From Asterias amurensis (taxonomy: Eukaryota; Echinodermata; Asteroidea; Forcipulatida; Asteriidae), in the NCBI RefSeq assembly GCF_032118995.1, contig NC_092648.1, positions 15,001 through 79,000 on the forward strand: a DNA stretch of 64,000 bases, in the 5' to 3' direction. The notes beneath the pieces are model-generated. The model saw only the letters and a program-made list of their open reading frames with translations, did no database searches and was not told the origin of the DNA. This document shows, one piece after another, positions 57,201-64,000 of this stretch; within the stretch, counting starts at the first letter, position 1; each line of letters opens with the position of its first letter. The position numbers were made by a program, and so were the translations under genes.

Positions 57201-57240
57201 TGTACAAGTATTTCCAGATCCATCATGCTCCATACCAAAT
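42021..57240 (-). CDS. ADAMTS-family secreted metalloprotease, 3' part of gene (15 exons, N-terminus missing)
   Basis: Joined exons (- strand order): 57097-57240, 52441-52573, 48165-48278, 47721-47860, 47508-47571, 47044-47155, 46783-46916, 46394-46514, 45909-45989, 45513-45667, 44813-45026, 43983-44118, 42898-43483, 42416-42557, 42021-42241. All have GT-AG borders with matching phases, giving one open frame of 831 residues plus stop TAG. Domains in order: end of the catalytic domain (FGMEHDG with the third zinc His, Met-turn SIMAP), disintegrin-like domain, TSR1, Cys-rich module, spacer, TSR2, Thr/Gln-rich mucin-like linker, TSR3, TSR4, PLAC domain, Lys/Arg tail. The family consists of secreted zinc proteases of the extracellular matrix. 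The signal peptide, prodomain and HExxH half of the active site are not in the visible exons. PLAC plus several TSRs recalls the vertebrate 6/10, 7/12 and 16/18 groups, but I cannot assign an orthologue. It is convergent with BOLA1. The exon model is my own reading; family certainty is very high, individual borders high. Confidence 0.95.
42416..42557 (-). CDS. ADAMTS exon: TSR4
   Basis: The exon lies between TTTCTTGCAG and GAAG|GTAGGA. It encodes CTVTCGDGFMSRTVMC ... SPCNLGECPVE, a complete CxxTCGxG...C...CxxxxCP pattern. Confidence 0.94.
42735..42820 (+). mobile_element. Possible tRNA-like SINE remnant
   Basis: A B-box-like TTGGTTCAAATCCAAAG follows about 30 bp after TATGTTTATCCAGCTGGAGG. 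Only this arm is convincing, so it may be chance. Confidence 0.25.
42898..43483 (-). CDS. ADAMTS exon: Thr-rich linker, TSR3, start of TSR4
   Basis: This 586-nt exon is the longest of the gene. After IEPETAPLVTTQMPQPATSK there are about 90 residues of TTT/QQ/P repeats, a mucin-like stretch likely to be heavily O-glycosylated. TSR3 follows (WQVDEWNPCSHTCGSNG ... CNQELCP), then the W-rich start of TSR4 (FWSIGDWSS). The Thr repeats are low-complexity at DNA level too and may vary in length between alleles. Confidence 0.92.
43983..44118 (-). CDS. ADAMTS exon: TSR2
   Basis: The exon lies between TTGTGTAG and ACTAT|GTAAGC. It encodes FSFHSFQCIKSSDDSRVKK..., then KKPCNEQSCDET. It completes the second thrombospondin type 1 repeat. 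Confidence 0.92.
44260..44745 (+). mobile_element. 3' fragment of a CR1/L2-like LINE (in ADAMTS intron)
   Basis: The + strand reads SSDRAFTVRAKTIEKS, resembling the C-terminal 'DRAFSVxAxxLWNxLP' end of non-LTR retrotransposon reverse transcriptases. About 200 bp later comes AGCGCTTTGAAACTTTTGTA, ending TTATAAAGTATTGTTATTAT, like the 3' tail of CR1/L2-type LINEs. The reading frame is broken by several stops, and a 36-bp segment (44525-44597) is duplicated. Only a dead 3' end remains. Confidence 0.6.
44813..45026 (-). CDS. ADAMTS exon: spacer end and start of TSR2
   Basis: The exon begins after CCATTTTAG with VFWKKNSKPINITYSYYIE, a typical spacer ending (I.Y.Y). It continues through a variable stretch to IWQDMGWTQCTRTCGGG at donor GGAG|GTAAGG. 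TSR2 keeps the CTRTCGGG O-fucosylation-type motif. Confidence 0.93.
45030..45115 (-). mobile_element. LINE/SINE 3' tail with TTA microsatellite
   Basis: On the - strand AGCGCTTAAACACCCTGCAT, AAGCGCTTTTATAAATGCAT and a (TTA)n tract follow one another. This resembles the tail of CR1/L2-type elements and their dependent SINEs. It lies directly upstream of the spacer exon 44813-45026. Confidence 0.45.
45395..45470 (-). mobile_element. tRNA-like SINE head
   Basis: The - strand shows a D-arm/A-box-like TAGCTCAGGTAGAGCACC and a T-arm/B-box-like CATTCGAATCCTGC about 30 bp apart. This is the internal pol III promoter layout of a tRNA-derived SINE. It is too diverged for a working tRNA. Confidence 0.5.
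45513..45667 (-). CDS. ADAMTS exon: spacer
   Basis: This 155-nt exon lies between a poly-T tract with TTTCAG and TTG|GTAAAT. It encodes ADKSYILNARS, ...RARFVYAPDEDRV..., ending LDLL. It aligns by pattern with the family's 'YxLNG...F.Y.....E...GP' spacer region. Confidence 0.92.
45909..45989 (-). CDS. ADAMTS exon: spacer
   Basis: This 81-nt exon lies between GCTTGTAG and ATTG|GTGAGT. It encodes YQQIDVLPAGSRYIDVRE, the spacer's conserved 'LPAGAxxIxI' strand. Confidence 0.94.
46394..46514 (-). CDS. ADAMTS exon: end of Cys-rich module, start of spacer
   Basis: The exon starts after GATCACAG with KLGCDKVVDSSKVEDRCGVC, then DGDSSQC. This is the conserved GCDxxxxS...DxCGVCxGD..C motif of all ADAMTS proteins. 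The donor is AAAA|GTAAGA. Confidence 0.96.
46783..46916 (-). CDS. ADAMTS exon: Cys-rich module
   Basis: The acceptor GTTGCCATAG was chosen because it keeps phase; the more obvious downstream TTACAG would shift the frame. The exon encodes TLQCRLTCISSKTEDVV, then VTDGTPCSYDDHHSICVQGQCV. This matches the family's CRLxC...DGTPC...D(I/V)CVxGxC. The donor is GTG|GTAAGA. Confidence 0.93.
47044..47155 (-). CDS. ADAMTS exon: start of Cys-rich module
   Basis: The exon lies between TATTTTAG and AAATA|GTAAGT. It encodes KCVGDLEDRRAKQCEDN and then HSWLPFENRN. It corresponds to the family's 'FReeQC...W.P' segment, though the usual RDFR is here LEDRR. Confidence 0.9.
47508..47571 (-). CDS. ADAMTS exon: end of TSR1
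   Basis: This 64-nt exon lies between CTTGTAG and AAG|GTAAAT. It completes ...CDNPAPSHGGKDCKG and ends RLCNTK. The motif P-x-x-GGxxCxG is diagnostic of ADAMTS TSR1. Confidence 0.95.
47721..47860 (-). CDS. ADAMTS exon: end of disintegrin-like domain and TSR1
   Basis: The exon begins after GTGTTTAG with WCIQGICV, which continues the previous ...GSDK as the family's KWCxxGxCV signature. It then encodes TSR1 with the W-rich WSKWSQWSDCSYPCDVG. The C-mannosylation-type WxxW pattern is intact, but the usual CSxTCG O-fucosylation motif is CSYPCD, with Pro in place of Ser/Thr. The donor is CCCAGC|GTGAGT. Confidence 0.95.
48165..48278 (-). CDS. ADAMTS exon: disintegrin-like domain, second half
   Basis: This 38-codon exon starts at TTTGCAG|CCAGAG and ends GACAAG|GTAGGA. 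It encodes CHQLWCIDPWDPQYC and then DGSACGSDK, the usual ADAMTS CxxLWC...DGTxCG pattern. Confidence 0.95.
48279..52440. other. 4.2-kb ADAMTS intron, nothing recognised
   Basis: The intron separates the two disintegrin exons. Short frames, for example around 49867-50116 on both strands, match no family I know and lack splice support. AT-rich, no clear repeat. Confidence 0.6.
52441..52573 (-). CDS. ADAMTS exon: disintegrin-like domain, first half
   Basis: The exon is entered from TTCCTTACAG, completes the split Arg codon and reads AYTCLEDSPF, then YNMNDQCKFDFG, ending FELCGT at donor ACT|GTAAGT. The pattern YxxxxQCxxxFG is typical of ADAMTS disintegrin-like domains. The intron between this exon and the previous one is 4,523 bp, almost all tandem array. 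Confidence 0.95.
52834..57111 (-). repeat. 69-bp intronic minisatellite with embedded splice donor, 62 copies
   Basis: Unit starts (AGCTTAC on the + strand) run from 52834 to 57043 in exact 69-bp steps: 4,209 bp is 61 periods, without an indel. On the - strand each unit reads ...CTTCTTCGATACCTTAG|GTGAGTTACTC..., copying the last nucleotides and 5' splice site of the ADAMTS exon at 57097-57240; the 62nd copy runs into that exon. Two main variants (CACAGACT and CACACACT on the + strand) follow a higher-order pattern. Rarer variants include TATTG for TATCG, and TTACTTAC for TTACTAAC in copies 21 and 34. Because 69 is divisible by 3, long + strand frames of a 23-residue repeat arise; these are by-products, not genes. 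Confidence 0.98.
57097..57240 (-). CDS. ADAMTS exon: end of catalytic domain
   Basis: The acceptor is CATGTTTGTAG and the donor AG|GTGAGT at 57096. The exon encodes FGMEHDGSGN, then SIMAP (Met-turn) and a stretch ending ELLRYL, leaving AG of a split Arg codon. The His of MEHDG is the third zinc ligand; the HExxH part must be on an upstream exon that I did not find. The last 17 nt and the donor are the parent sequence of the adjacent 69-bp array. Confidence 0.93.
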
Positions 57241-57286
57241 CTACAAACATGACACAAAATTAATGTAATGTAAAGGGTTTCTACAT

Positions 57287-57440
57287 ACATAGTAGTAACT
57301 GTATTGTTATTGTTTCAAATAGTTCATATGAAGGGCATTGGTAGTAACTGTATTGTTATTGTTTCAAATAGTTCATATGAAGGGCATTGGTAGTAACTGT
57401 ATTGTTATTGTTTCAAATAGTTCATATGAAGGGCATTGTC
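57287..57440 (+). repeat. About 50-bp tandem repeat, three copies
   Basis: Three consecutive copies of a unit containing GTAGTAACTGTATTGTTATT and ending TTCATATGAAGGGCATT, just upstream of the ADAMTS exon on the - strand. The last copy is joined to unrelated sequence. Confidence 0.92.
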
Positions 57441-57552
57441 AATAATGTACTTATTTCCTCAGTGGCCTTGAGCGAGTCCTGGTCCAGTGTCAATAGGCCC
57501 TTTACAGGTTCAAGCTGCATATGGTGCATATTATTCAGTTTTACCCTATTGT

Positions 57553-57775
57553 TTCATATTTGTAATGAGCAATTGCATTACAAATTTACATAACTTGTTT
57601 CAGGCTTGTAATGCAGTACTTCATTACGCACTTGAAACTTTGACATACTTGCAATGAGGTATTTCATTGCAAGCATGTTTTGCACGAGTGTAATGAAATA
57701 CCTCATTACAAACATGCAACATTAAAAATGTGAATATATTAACTCGTAAGGAATTATCTCATTACAAGTTATTAC
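57553..57775. repeat. Palindrome cluster, second copy
   Basis: Five TGTAATG...CATTACA palindromes in the same order as at 22793-23032, lacking one of the two identical first copies. Confidence 0.9.
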
Positions 57776-58711
57776 GTATTCTGTCTAAAATAAGTTGAAC
57801 AAGGCAGCTTACAGCAGGAACTTCATCACATCAAGACATCACTACAACTCAACGACTAAAAGACCTTAAATTCCTACAGCCAACCCAAGCCATTCCTCAT
57901 CACACAAGTAGACAAAAGTCCGCAGTTCAAGGCTACCATCATCCTTCCATACATCGGCCATGCATCTCACAAGCTCCAACAAATCGTCAGCCAAGCTCAT
58001 CTCAAGACCTTCCCAGAAACAAACAAGATTCAAACATCACTTCACACAGAAGACCAGCATTCGAATGCGATGACACATAGAGGAGACCTGCTGCATTCAT
58101 ATCCATGAGAATCAAGAAACATCAAGCACACGGCAGTCTGGGACACCATGACAAATCAGCCTTGATCAAACACTCACACAAACAAAGGGTCTTTCAGAGC
58201 CAACACTCACACAAAAGAGTGTACCCACAAGTTAAATATACATATTTATAGTTTCTTCCTTTTTCTATTTACCATGCAAAGCTTCAAGCAATACTATAAA
58301 TATTCAAGTCATTGTTCCACATAAGAAAACTTTGTTGTGTAAGTGAGTTCAATCTGCAGATGAATCTGGATGATCATGCTGTAATATCAAGATCCATTGG
58401 AAGAATTGTTCAATGTTGTTCATGCTCTTGGAAAGTCTACTCATTGGTCAAAGTACATCCTTAGTAACAGTCGAAGCTGGTGGATATGACCTTCTTTGAT
58501 GAGGGCAGTCATCATGAAGAAACAGTCCTCCTTTACAAAGACGGTGTTGAAGCAACAGTTTTATTGGTGCTGCATAATGTGGCTCAGCATCTTGACGTAA
58601 CCAGCTCTTAGTTGTTCCACTCTGTTCATCCTGTAATATGATATAAAACAAAATTGAAACAAAAAGATTTGTAAGTTCAATTTTTGTGTTTAAGCAAAGT
58701 TTATTTTCCGC

Positions 58712-60166
58712 TAGTCTTGGTGCAAGACGTTTCTCGTTTCCTTTTCACACACACCACGGCCAATTCACCGACAGCGCGCGCAACGACTCACCTGACTTAT
58801 AGTCCACTCACAGCCGGAGAAACGTCTTGGTCCGTGTACAGATCGCTCGGGAAATTCCGAGCACATTCCAATCATGCCATGCTGCGCTAGGCCTGCATAA
58901 CTCTGACGTAGCAGTATCAGCACAATTTCCCACAGTCTGGTATCTGTACGTCTTCGGTGCAACGCAACCAGAAACAGCCAGGCTTCCTCGTATGTTGGTG
59001 TGTAGGGTTTGTAAATTTAAGTTCGTCTTTTAATTTTTGTAAACATGATTGCTGCTGAACGATGTGCGAATTTTAGTTTGCCCTAAAATTTGTTTTTAGG
59101 AGAGATTTTGAGAATTTTTGTAAGTGCAATTAATTGAGGGGAATGGAATCTTAAAATGTTATGAACGAGGATGTTTATTAGCAACAGAGCTAACAAAAAT
59201 AGATCGATGTACACGAACATGGGATTTTCTGACATTTTTAGTCTTAGTCCAAATGGTAACTTTGTAGGTACAACTAATTATAGGGTCACAGTGCCTGAAA
59301 GTACTTTTTATGCAGAAAAGAATAAATACTACACCCGAAACTTCCGTATCATACTCACACAGCTTGGTCAAAATCAACCGGTGGTCGACCACCATTATAT
59401 CTAAGCCTACGAGTAATTTGACACGTCTTCGCGCGAAGATAAGAAGCCCAGCCACAACACCACGTTGGCATTAGGTTGTGTACCGTGTGCATGTGTACAA
59501 GAAGGTACATGTACATGTCAGACATATCCTTTGCCAACACACTTGGCCACAATTAGACGTGACGTGAAATGAATAACAATTGTCGCCCAAAACTGTGCTT
59601 TATAGTAAAGTGCAGATAGCCATTTCTTTATTTTCGAAATAATGTGCAAATATAACCATACAAGTTACAAGTTCTCTCATCCGCAAATAAAACACTCGAC
59701 TCCTCGAGTATTGTCGATGCGGTCAGCAATATTGTTATAGTATTTTTTCATTGACTGACAGATTCTTCCCTCTTACAATCGATCGCAACCGCTGATCTCT
59801 AATTAATAATAACATAAAGATCAGTGATCGCCTAGCTTTGCATGCACAACAAAACGCACATGGTGAATATTCCCGGGTTCCCGCCGAAGCATGACAGAGC
59901 GAGGCTTTCACTCGACACGTCGGGTGCATGCAAGTTACCAGGCTGGCCCGCTTGTCTGTTTCCAGTTGTGCGCGTGCGTAGTATTTTGTTGACCCACACG
60001 TTGAATATGTATGTGAGGTCACATAACTCAAACATGTACACGGACCAAGACGTTTCTCCGGCGGTGAGTGGACTTATAAGTCAGGTGAGTCGTTGCGCGC
60101 GGTGTCGGTGAATTGGCCGCGGTGTGCGTGATATAAGAAAACGAGAAACGTCTTGCACCAAGCCTA
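58712..60166. mobile_element. MULE-like TIR element, 1,455 bp, with 9-bp target duplication
   Basis: Starts TAGTCTTGGTGCAAGACGTT; inverted end TAGGCTTGGTGCAAGACGTT. TIRs run about 125 bp (both include GAGTCGTTGCGCGC on one strand and GTACACGGACCAAGACG). Perfect ATTTTCCGC duplication at 58703-58711 and 60167-60175. The 9-bp duplication and long TIRs fit Mutator. Inner sequence is non-coding as far as I can tell; richer in CpG than the host. A lone related end lies at 61165. Confidence 0.93.
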
Positions 60167-60593
60167 ATTTTCCGCACGTTAATGGATTTCTCAGATTTAT
60201 TAGCTAAAAGAGATCTTACCTTCAAGGATCATGGTAAGTAGTTGTAGAAATACTTGATGTATATCTCCTCAAGCCATGACGTATCTATCTTTGTGTTGTG
60301 ATGTCACATCTTCATGGTCCATGTTGACAGGATGGCAGAAAAGTAGTCATCACAATAACCTGTATGTAAGTAGTAGTTGAGCAACAGGTTGTCTTTAGCT
60401 GACGCCATCTTGGGAACCTCTGATGGCAGCCTTCTACGCCCAGTCCAGCATCAGCATCTTAAGCTCAGTTGTTTCTGGTTGTGTGCTGTGTCCTTCAGCC
60501 GATCTAAGAATGTTACATCAATGGCCATTGGTAGCATTCTTGTATAGACACCATCTAGCGGATGACCTCTAGGGGTGCGCCATCTGAAAGAAA

Positions 60594-61164
60594 CATCAAA
60601 ATTCACTTGATGTTTACTCAAAATCTGTAATACCTATTTGAACGATTCCAAGTGTAGTGCTATCTGCAACTTCTGTTAAGCATTAGATGGGTAAGTTTCA
60701 TGATGCAGAACATTGCAGATGGTTTTTCAAGGATTCCGAAAGGTTTTGATATCAGTGGTGCTGGGGCCAAGGATACGGAGTGGATTGGACCGAATGGCTA
60801 GACACCCACCAGAATGTTTTGTATTTATTGTATATTGTATCGAATTCGAAGGTGAAAAAAACATTTTTCGAATAGAAACACAGGTTTTTATGTCGAGATT
60901 TTCCCCCAGTTGTTTCACTTACCGTAGCACCTTGGGGAAAGCACATTAACTCGAAAATGTGCTCGCTCGTTTTGGTGTAATTCTATGAAATATTATCTGC
61001 CCACATCACATGCACCACTTGTTTGTTGTTGATTCCTTGCTCACAGCGCCACCACGGGACGTGCATCAGCAACAAGCCGAGCGGAGTATACTGCGCGCAG
61101 TAGCGACAAAAAAAGACTAGCTCATCGACTCGGCAGTCATGATACAGGTTTGACTGATGTACGT
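60594..61164. other. No gene seen
   Basis: Short frames on both strands (60713-60949, 60983-61288) have no recognised domain. Confidence 0.4.
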
Positions 61165-61195
61165 TAGTCTTGGTGCAAGACGTTCGTTTAACCGT
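61165..61195 (+). mobile_element. Solo end of the TAGTCTTGG element
   Basis: TAGTCTTGGTGCAAGACGTT matches the terminus of the 58712 element exactly for 20 bp; no partner end is evident within the window. Confidence 0.6.
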
Positions 61196-61499
61196 AGGCG
61201 CCGTCGCGATTATTCTACCATTTAGAGGGCGTTTATCGCCACCGAACTTTGGCCCTTTTCGAAACCAAGGCTTCGGCTTTGGATGCACTTAGTCTTAGTG
61301 GATGTTCCGTACCAACGTTCCTTCTAACTTGATAAGAATCGCCACACTCTAGACAGTCAGTAGCACAGTAAAGTCTTCTTGACTATATTTGTTAATTCGA
61401 AACTCGAAAACTGATCAACCACTAGAAATATTGAAGTTTTCTTACCTCTCTTTTCTTGCTATTTAGCAGACGACTTACGGCAAAATTTTTAAGTCTGTT

Positions 61500-61527
61500 A
61501 TAGCGCCCTCTATTTAGAGGGCGCTAT
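61500..61527. repeat. 28-bp perfect palindrome of GCGCCCTCT
   Basis: ATAGCGCCCTCTA, two T, then its exact inverse. Similar GCGCCCTCT words also occur near 19841 (inverted), 22151 and 61671. Confidence 0.85.
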
Positions 61528-61867
61528 GTCGGTATCGCCCATCAACTGTGTGCCCCATCTGTCCTGGGAAATAAATAAACAGCCGGCTAGCTTGCCCCTG
61601 AATCCGCAGGAGAAAATGATGGCTCAATATACGGCTAGCCTCAACTCACGGGATGGTACAGCGCCCTCTTTTTGATAAGAAACTACCATTCAAATAGTCT
61701 TTTTACAAGGATAAAGACAGGTCCCAGGTTCCAGTGATTCCATGGGATTGGTCAAACGTGCACCCAATAATATGCCCAAACAGTATACACTGCTCTCAAG
61801 TCCCACCTGAATTTGACTGCGTACATATCTCTATGTGAAATTAAAGAGGTCAAAGGTTCAACCACAT

Positions 61868-62285
61868 GTCAGATGCAATTGTGTCCGCCATGCAATACTG
61901 TCCGCTCCGGACACTTTTGCATATGCAATTATGTCCGGGGCTATGCGAAACCGTCCTGCGGACACGATATATGACTGTACATGTATGCACGTAAGCGAGC
62001 GTGCATGCACTATATGCAGCACTATTCACGTATTTTATGATTGCAGCGAATACCCATGCAACGGCCGAACATTTCCCATGTCATGCATTCATGACATGCA
62101 CTTTATAGCTAGTAAGAAAATGACGATTGTGTTTCGCGACCAAGGGCGTTTAATTTACTGCAAGGATGGTTTTGCACGGGGGCGGACACAACTGCATATG
62201 CAAATGTGTCCGGGCAGACACAATTGCATTATGCAGCAGCGTCCGGGCGGACACGATTGCATATGCAATATGTCCTCCGGATAGT
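61868..62285. repeat. Interspersed TGTCCG / TTGCATATGCAA repeats
   Basis: Words GTCCG or CGGACA occur about ten times, often next to the palindrome TTGCATATGCAA or a close variant, in two clusters (61868-61975 and 62165-62285). Spacing is uneven, so it is not a simple tandem array. Confidence 0.75.
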
Positions 62286-64000
62286 ATTGCAAAGAGGAAA
62301 TAATTGCATGGACACCGGTCTCTGGCATTATTCATGAGCATCGAAGTGTGTCATATCAGATCGTTTCAGGCTACCATTCAAACTGTTCTTTCAAAAAGAA
62401 GGGGGCATAATTTATCAAGATCGTTTACTTTCACACGCACAGTTTGTTTTGAGAATGTTTTTTTTTTTGCAAAAGAGAGCGCTATATAGAGCGCTTTCTT
62501 CAGAAATTTATTCACCTGAAAATTAAAAGAAACATCAAAAGCAATTAATACTCCTTGCTTTGGCATTATATGGGCGCCACATCTGCCAAGGTTTGTAGAG
62601 CGGTAAGTGCATTCTTCAGTGATATGATTCACTTTTATTAATTAACACGGTTTTGCAGGTGCCTATGCTGCCCTACACTTTCCTACATGCTGCCCTACAC
62701 TGCCCTACATATTCAAGTCCCATTCTTGAGTGAAAGATCCCTAAGAATGTAGCATACAGTACCAGAGTGTGGTCTGATTGGTCTATTCCTAAGTGACGTA
62801 GCTTGTCACTACTACAAACTTTCGCTAGAAACCACGCCCATATACTTTGTACCTCCTCTTATCCTAGGAAAAAATAAACAGTCAGCTGGCTGGCCCCGGG
62901 AAACTTTGGCCCAATATACGGCTAGCTTCAACGATGATGTGCCTCAGCAATCAAACTCAAAGTTACACAACAGACGTACAAAACAAAACATTCCTTGTGG
63001 ATGGTGTTACTATTGACATCTAGGGCCCTATGTACATTAGTAAGTGATACTTTAAGTTTTTACTTACAATTACATCGTTTACTTATAGTAGATACTGCTA
63101 GAGTTGTTTGTTGTAATTGAACTTTATTTTGAAGAGGTGTCGTCGTGTTCCTGCCTGGCCCTGGTCAGCTGGTCCAGCTGGTCGCGCTCTTTGCACCTTA
63201 CATTACACAGTGTAAGTGTTACAAATACAACAGCAGTACGACTACAGTACTACTACTACAAGAGGAATGTATTTCACCGTATAGATAGATAGATAGAATA
63301 TAACTTTTATAAATAAGCAGTTGAGAAGCCCTACTAAAAAATACTATACTATTTTACTATTTTATTAAAATCTAATAAGCAAATCAGTCCAACAGCTGCT
63401 CTGAATACAGAATAGCGTAACAACACTAGCCAAATTCAAGGGACATATTCTCCCATGATATAAGCAACACCAAATCGTAGTCTATATCCACACGCAGTGG
63501 GCAAGTTAGCGTTGATGTATCCGGCAGGATATTTTGCTGACTTAACCAATGGAGATGGAGATGAAGTTCAGAATAGATAATGAGATACCTGGATTGCGGG
63601 GCCAATTGGACATGGTGGATGATTGATATTGATTGCTAATTTACATTGTCTAGATAATAATATCTCAATAGTGTTGAGGCAGTATATTTTTTATTGTATA
63701 AATAAGCTCTGTGGGGAGGGCGGTCTTGTGTTTTTTAATTTGAATAGTATTAGTAACGCCTTATCCATCGTATTTTAGTACAAATATTGAATGTCGGTCA
63801 CTTGGTACTCAAGTCACGTCATACATGAATGAATTGGGTGCGGTTGTAAGACAAAGGAAACAATATGAAATTAACCTTTTTTCTTTCTTTTTTCAAAACC
63901 AAAGTTGGGGATTTGTTTTTGTTATTGTACCGGTACTGGTTATCAGTAAACAAAACATTCACTTTTTAGGAGAGTTTTTACAACAACAAATGTTGTTATT
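62286..64000. other. No gene seen
   Basis: Contains AGAGAGCGCTATATAGAGCG near 62474, a segment (ATATACGGCTAGCTTCAACG, about 62915) resembling one near 61630, and a (GATA)n scrap at 63283. No coding evidence. Confidence 0.4.

Larger units (their letters stand above)
57538..60593 (-). repeat. Dispersed 1.6-kb repeat, copy B, interrupted by a TIR element
   Basis: Matches 22774-24412 in order, including palindrome cluster (57553-57775), the DEQSGTTKSW exon-like piece (from 58630 downwards) and the ATGGCGCACC end. The 1,455-bp insertion plus one copy of the 9-bp target splits it at 58711/60167. Confidence 0.9.

Noticed and set aside
57241-64000. Upstream ADAMTS exons with HExxH active-site half
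   Set aside because: I looked for the zinc-site codons on the - strand but found no convincing exon; they may lie outside the window.

Overview
The window is AT-rich, intron-rich metazoan DNA. It is dominated by non-coding sequence and small transposable elements. Genes are split into short exons with GT-AG borders, and nothing bacterial is present. The two recognisable genes, the tRNA-derived SINEs and the abundant MITEs fit a marine deuterostome. From memory, the commonest MITE (ends AGGCAGTGGAC, TTAA flanks) resembles sequence seen in sea-star genomes, so an echinoderm is my best guess, but I cannot verify it.

Layout. From 1 to about 34 kb I recognise no protein gene. This part holds MITEs with TTAA, TTA or 9-bp target duplications, SINEs, a G-rich tandem array (14.6-15.3 kb) and a complex repeat block at 22.8-30.1 kb. 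That block starts with a cluster of six short palindromes and continues as four tandem units of about 0.96 kb carrying exon-like pieces. A non-autonomous Helitron with clear ends lies at 34,625-37,548. A BOLA1-type gene runs on the + strand at 38.65-40.0 kb, with a 95-bp minisatellite in an intron. Convergent to it, on the - strand from 57,240 down to 42,021, lie the last 15 exons of an ADAMTS metalloprotease. I assembled these exon by exon; all phases agree and give 831 residues. The order is end of the catalytic domain, disintegrin-like domain, TSR1, Cys-rich region, spacer, TSR2, Thr-rich mucin-like linker, TSR3, TSR4, PLAC domain and a basic tail. The upstream ADAMTS exons were not found and are probably beyond the window or too short to see.

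The most striking feature is a 4.2-kb intronic array of 62 copies of a 69-bp unit (52,834-57,111) inside the ADAMTS gene. Its unit contains the end of the upstream exon together with its 5' splice site. Spacing is exactly 69 bp throughout, and variants are arranged in a higher-order pattern. Every typical unit could be spliced in as a stop-free, frame-preserving 45-nt or 21-nt cassette.

At 57.5-60.6 kb a second copy of the 22.8-24.4 kb repeat is interrupted by a 1,455-bp TIR element with a perfect 9-bp target duplication; the first copy preserves the empty site. The last 3.4 kb carries short palindromes and TGTCCG/TTGCATATGCAA repeats but no recognisable gene.
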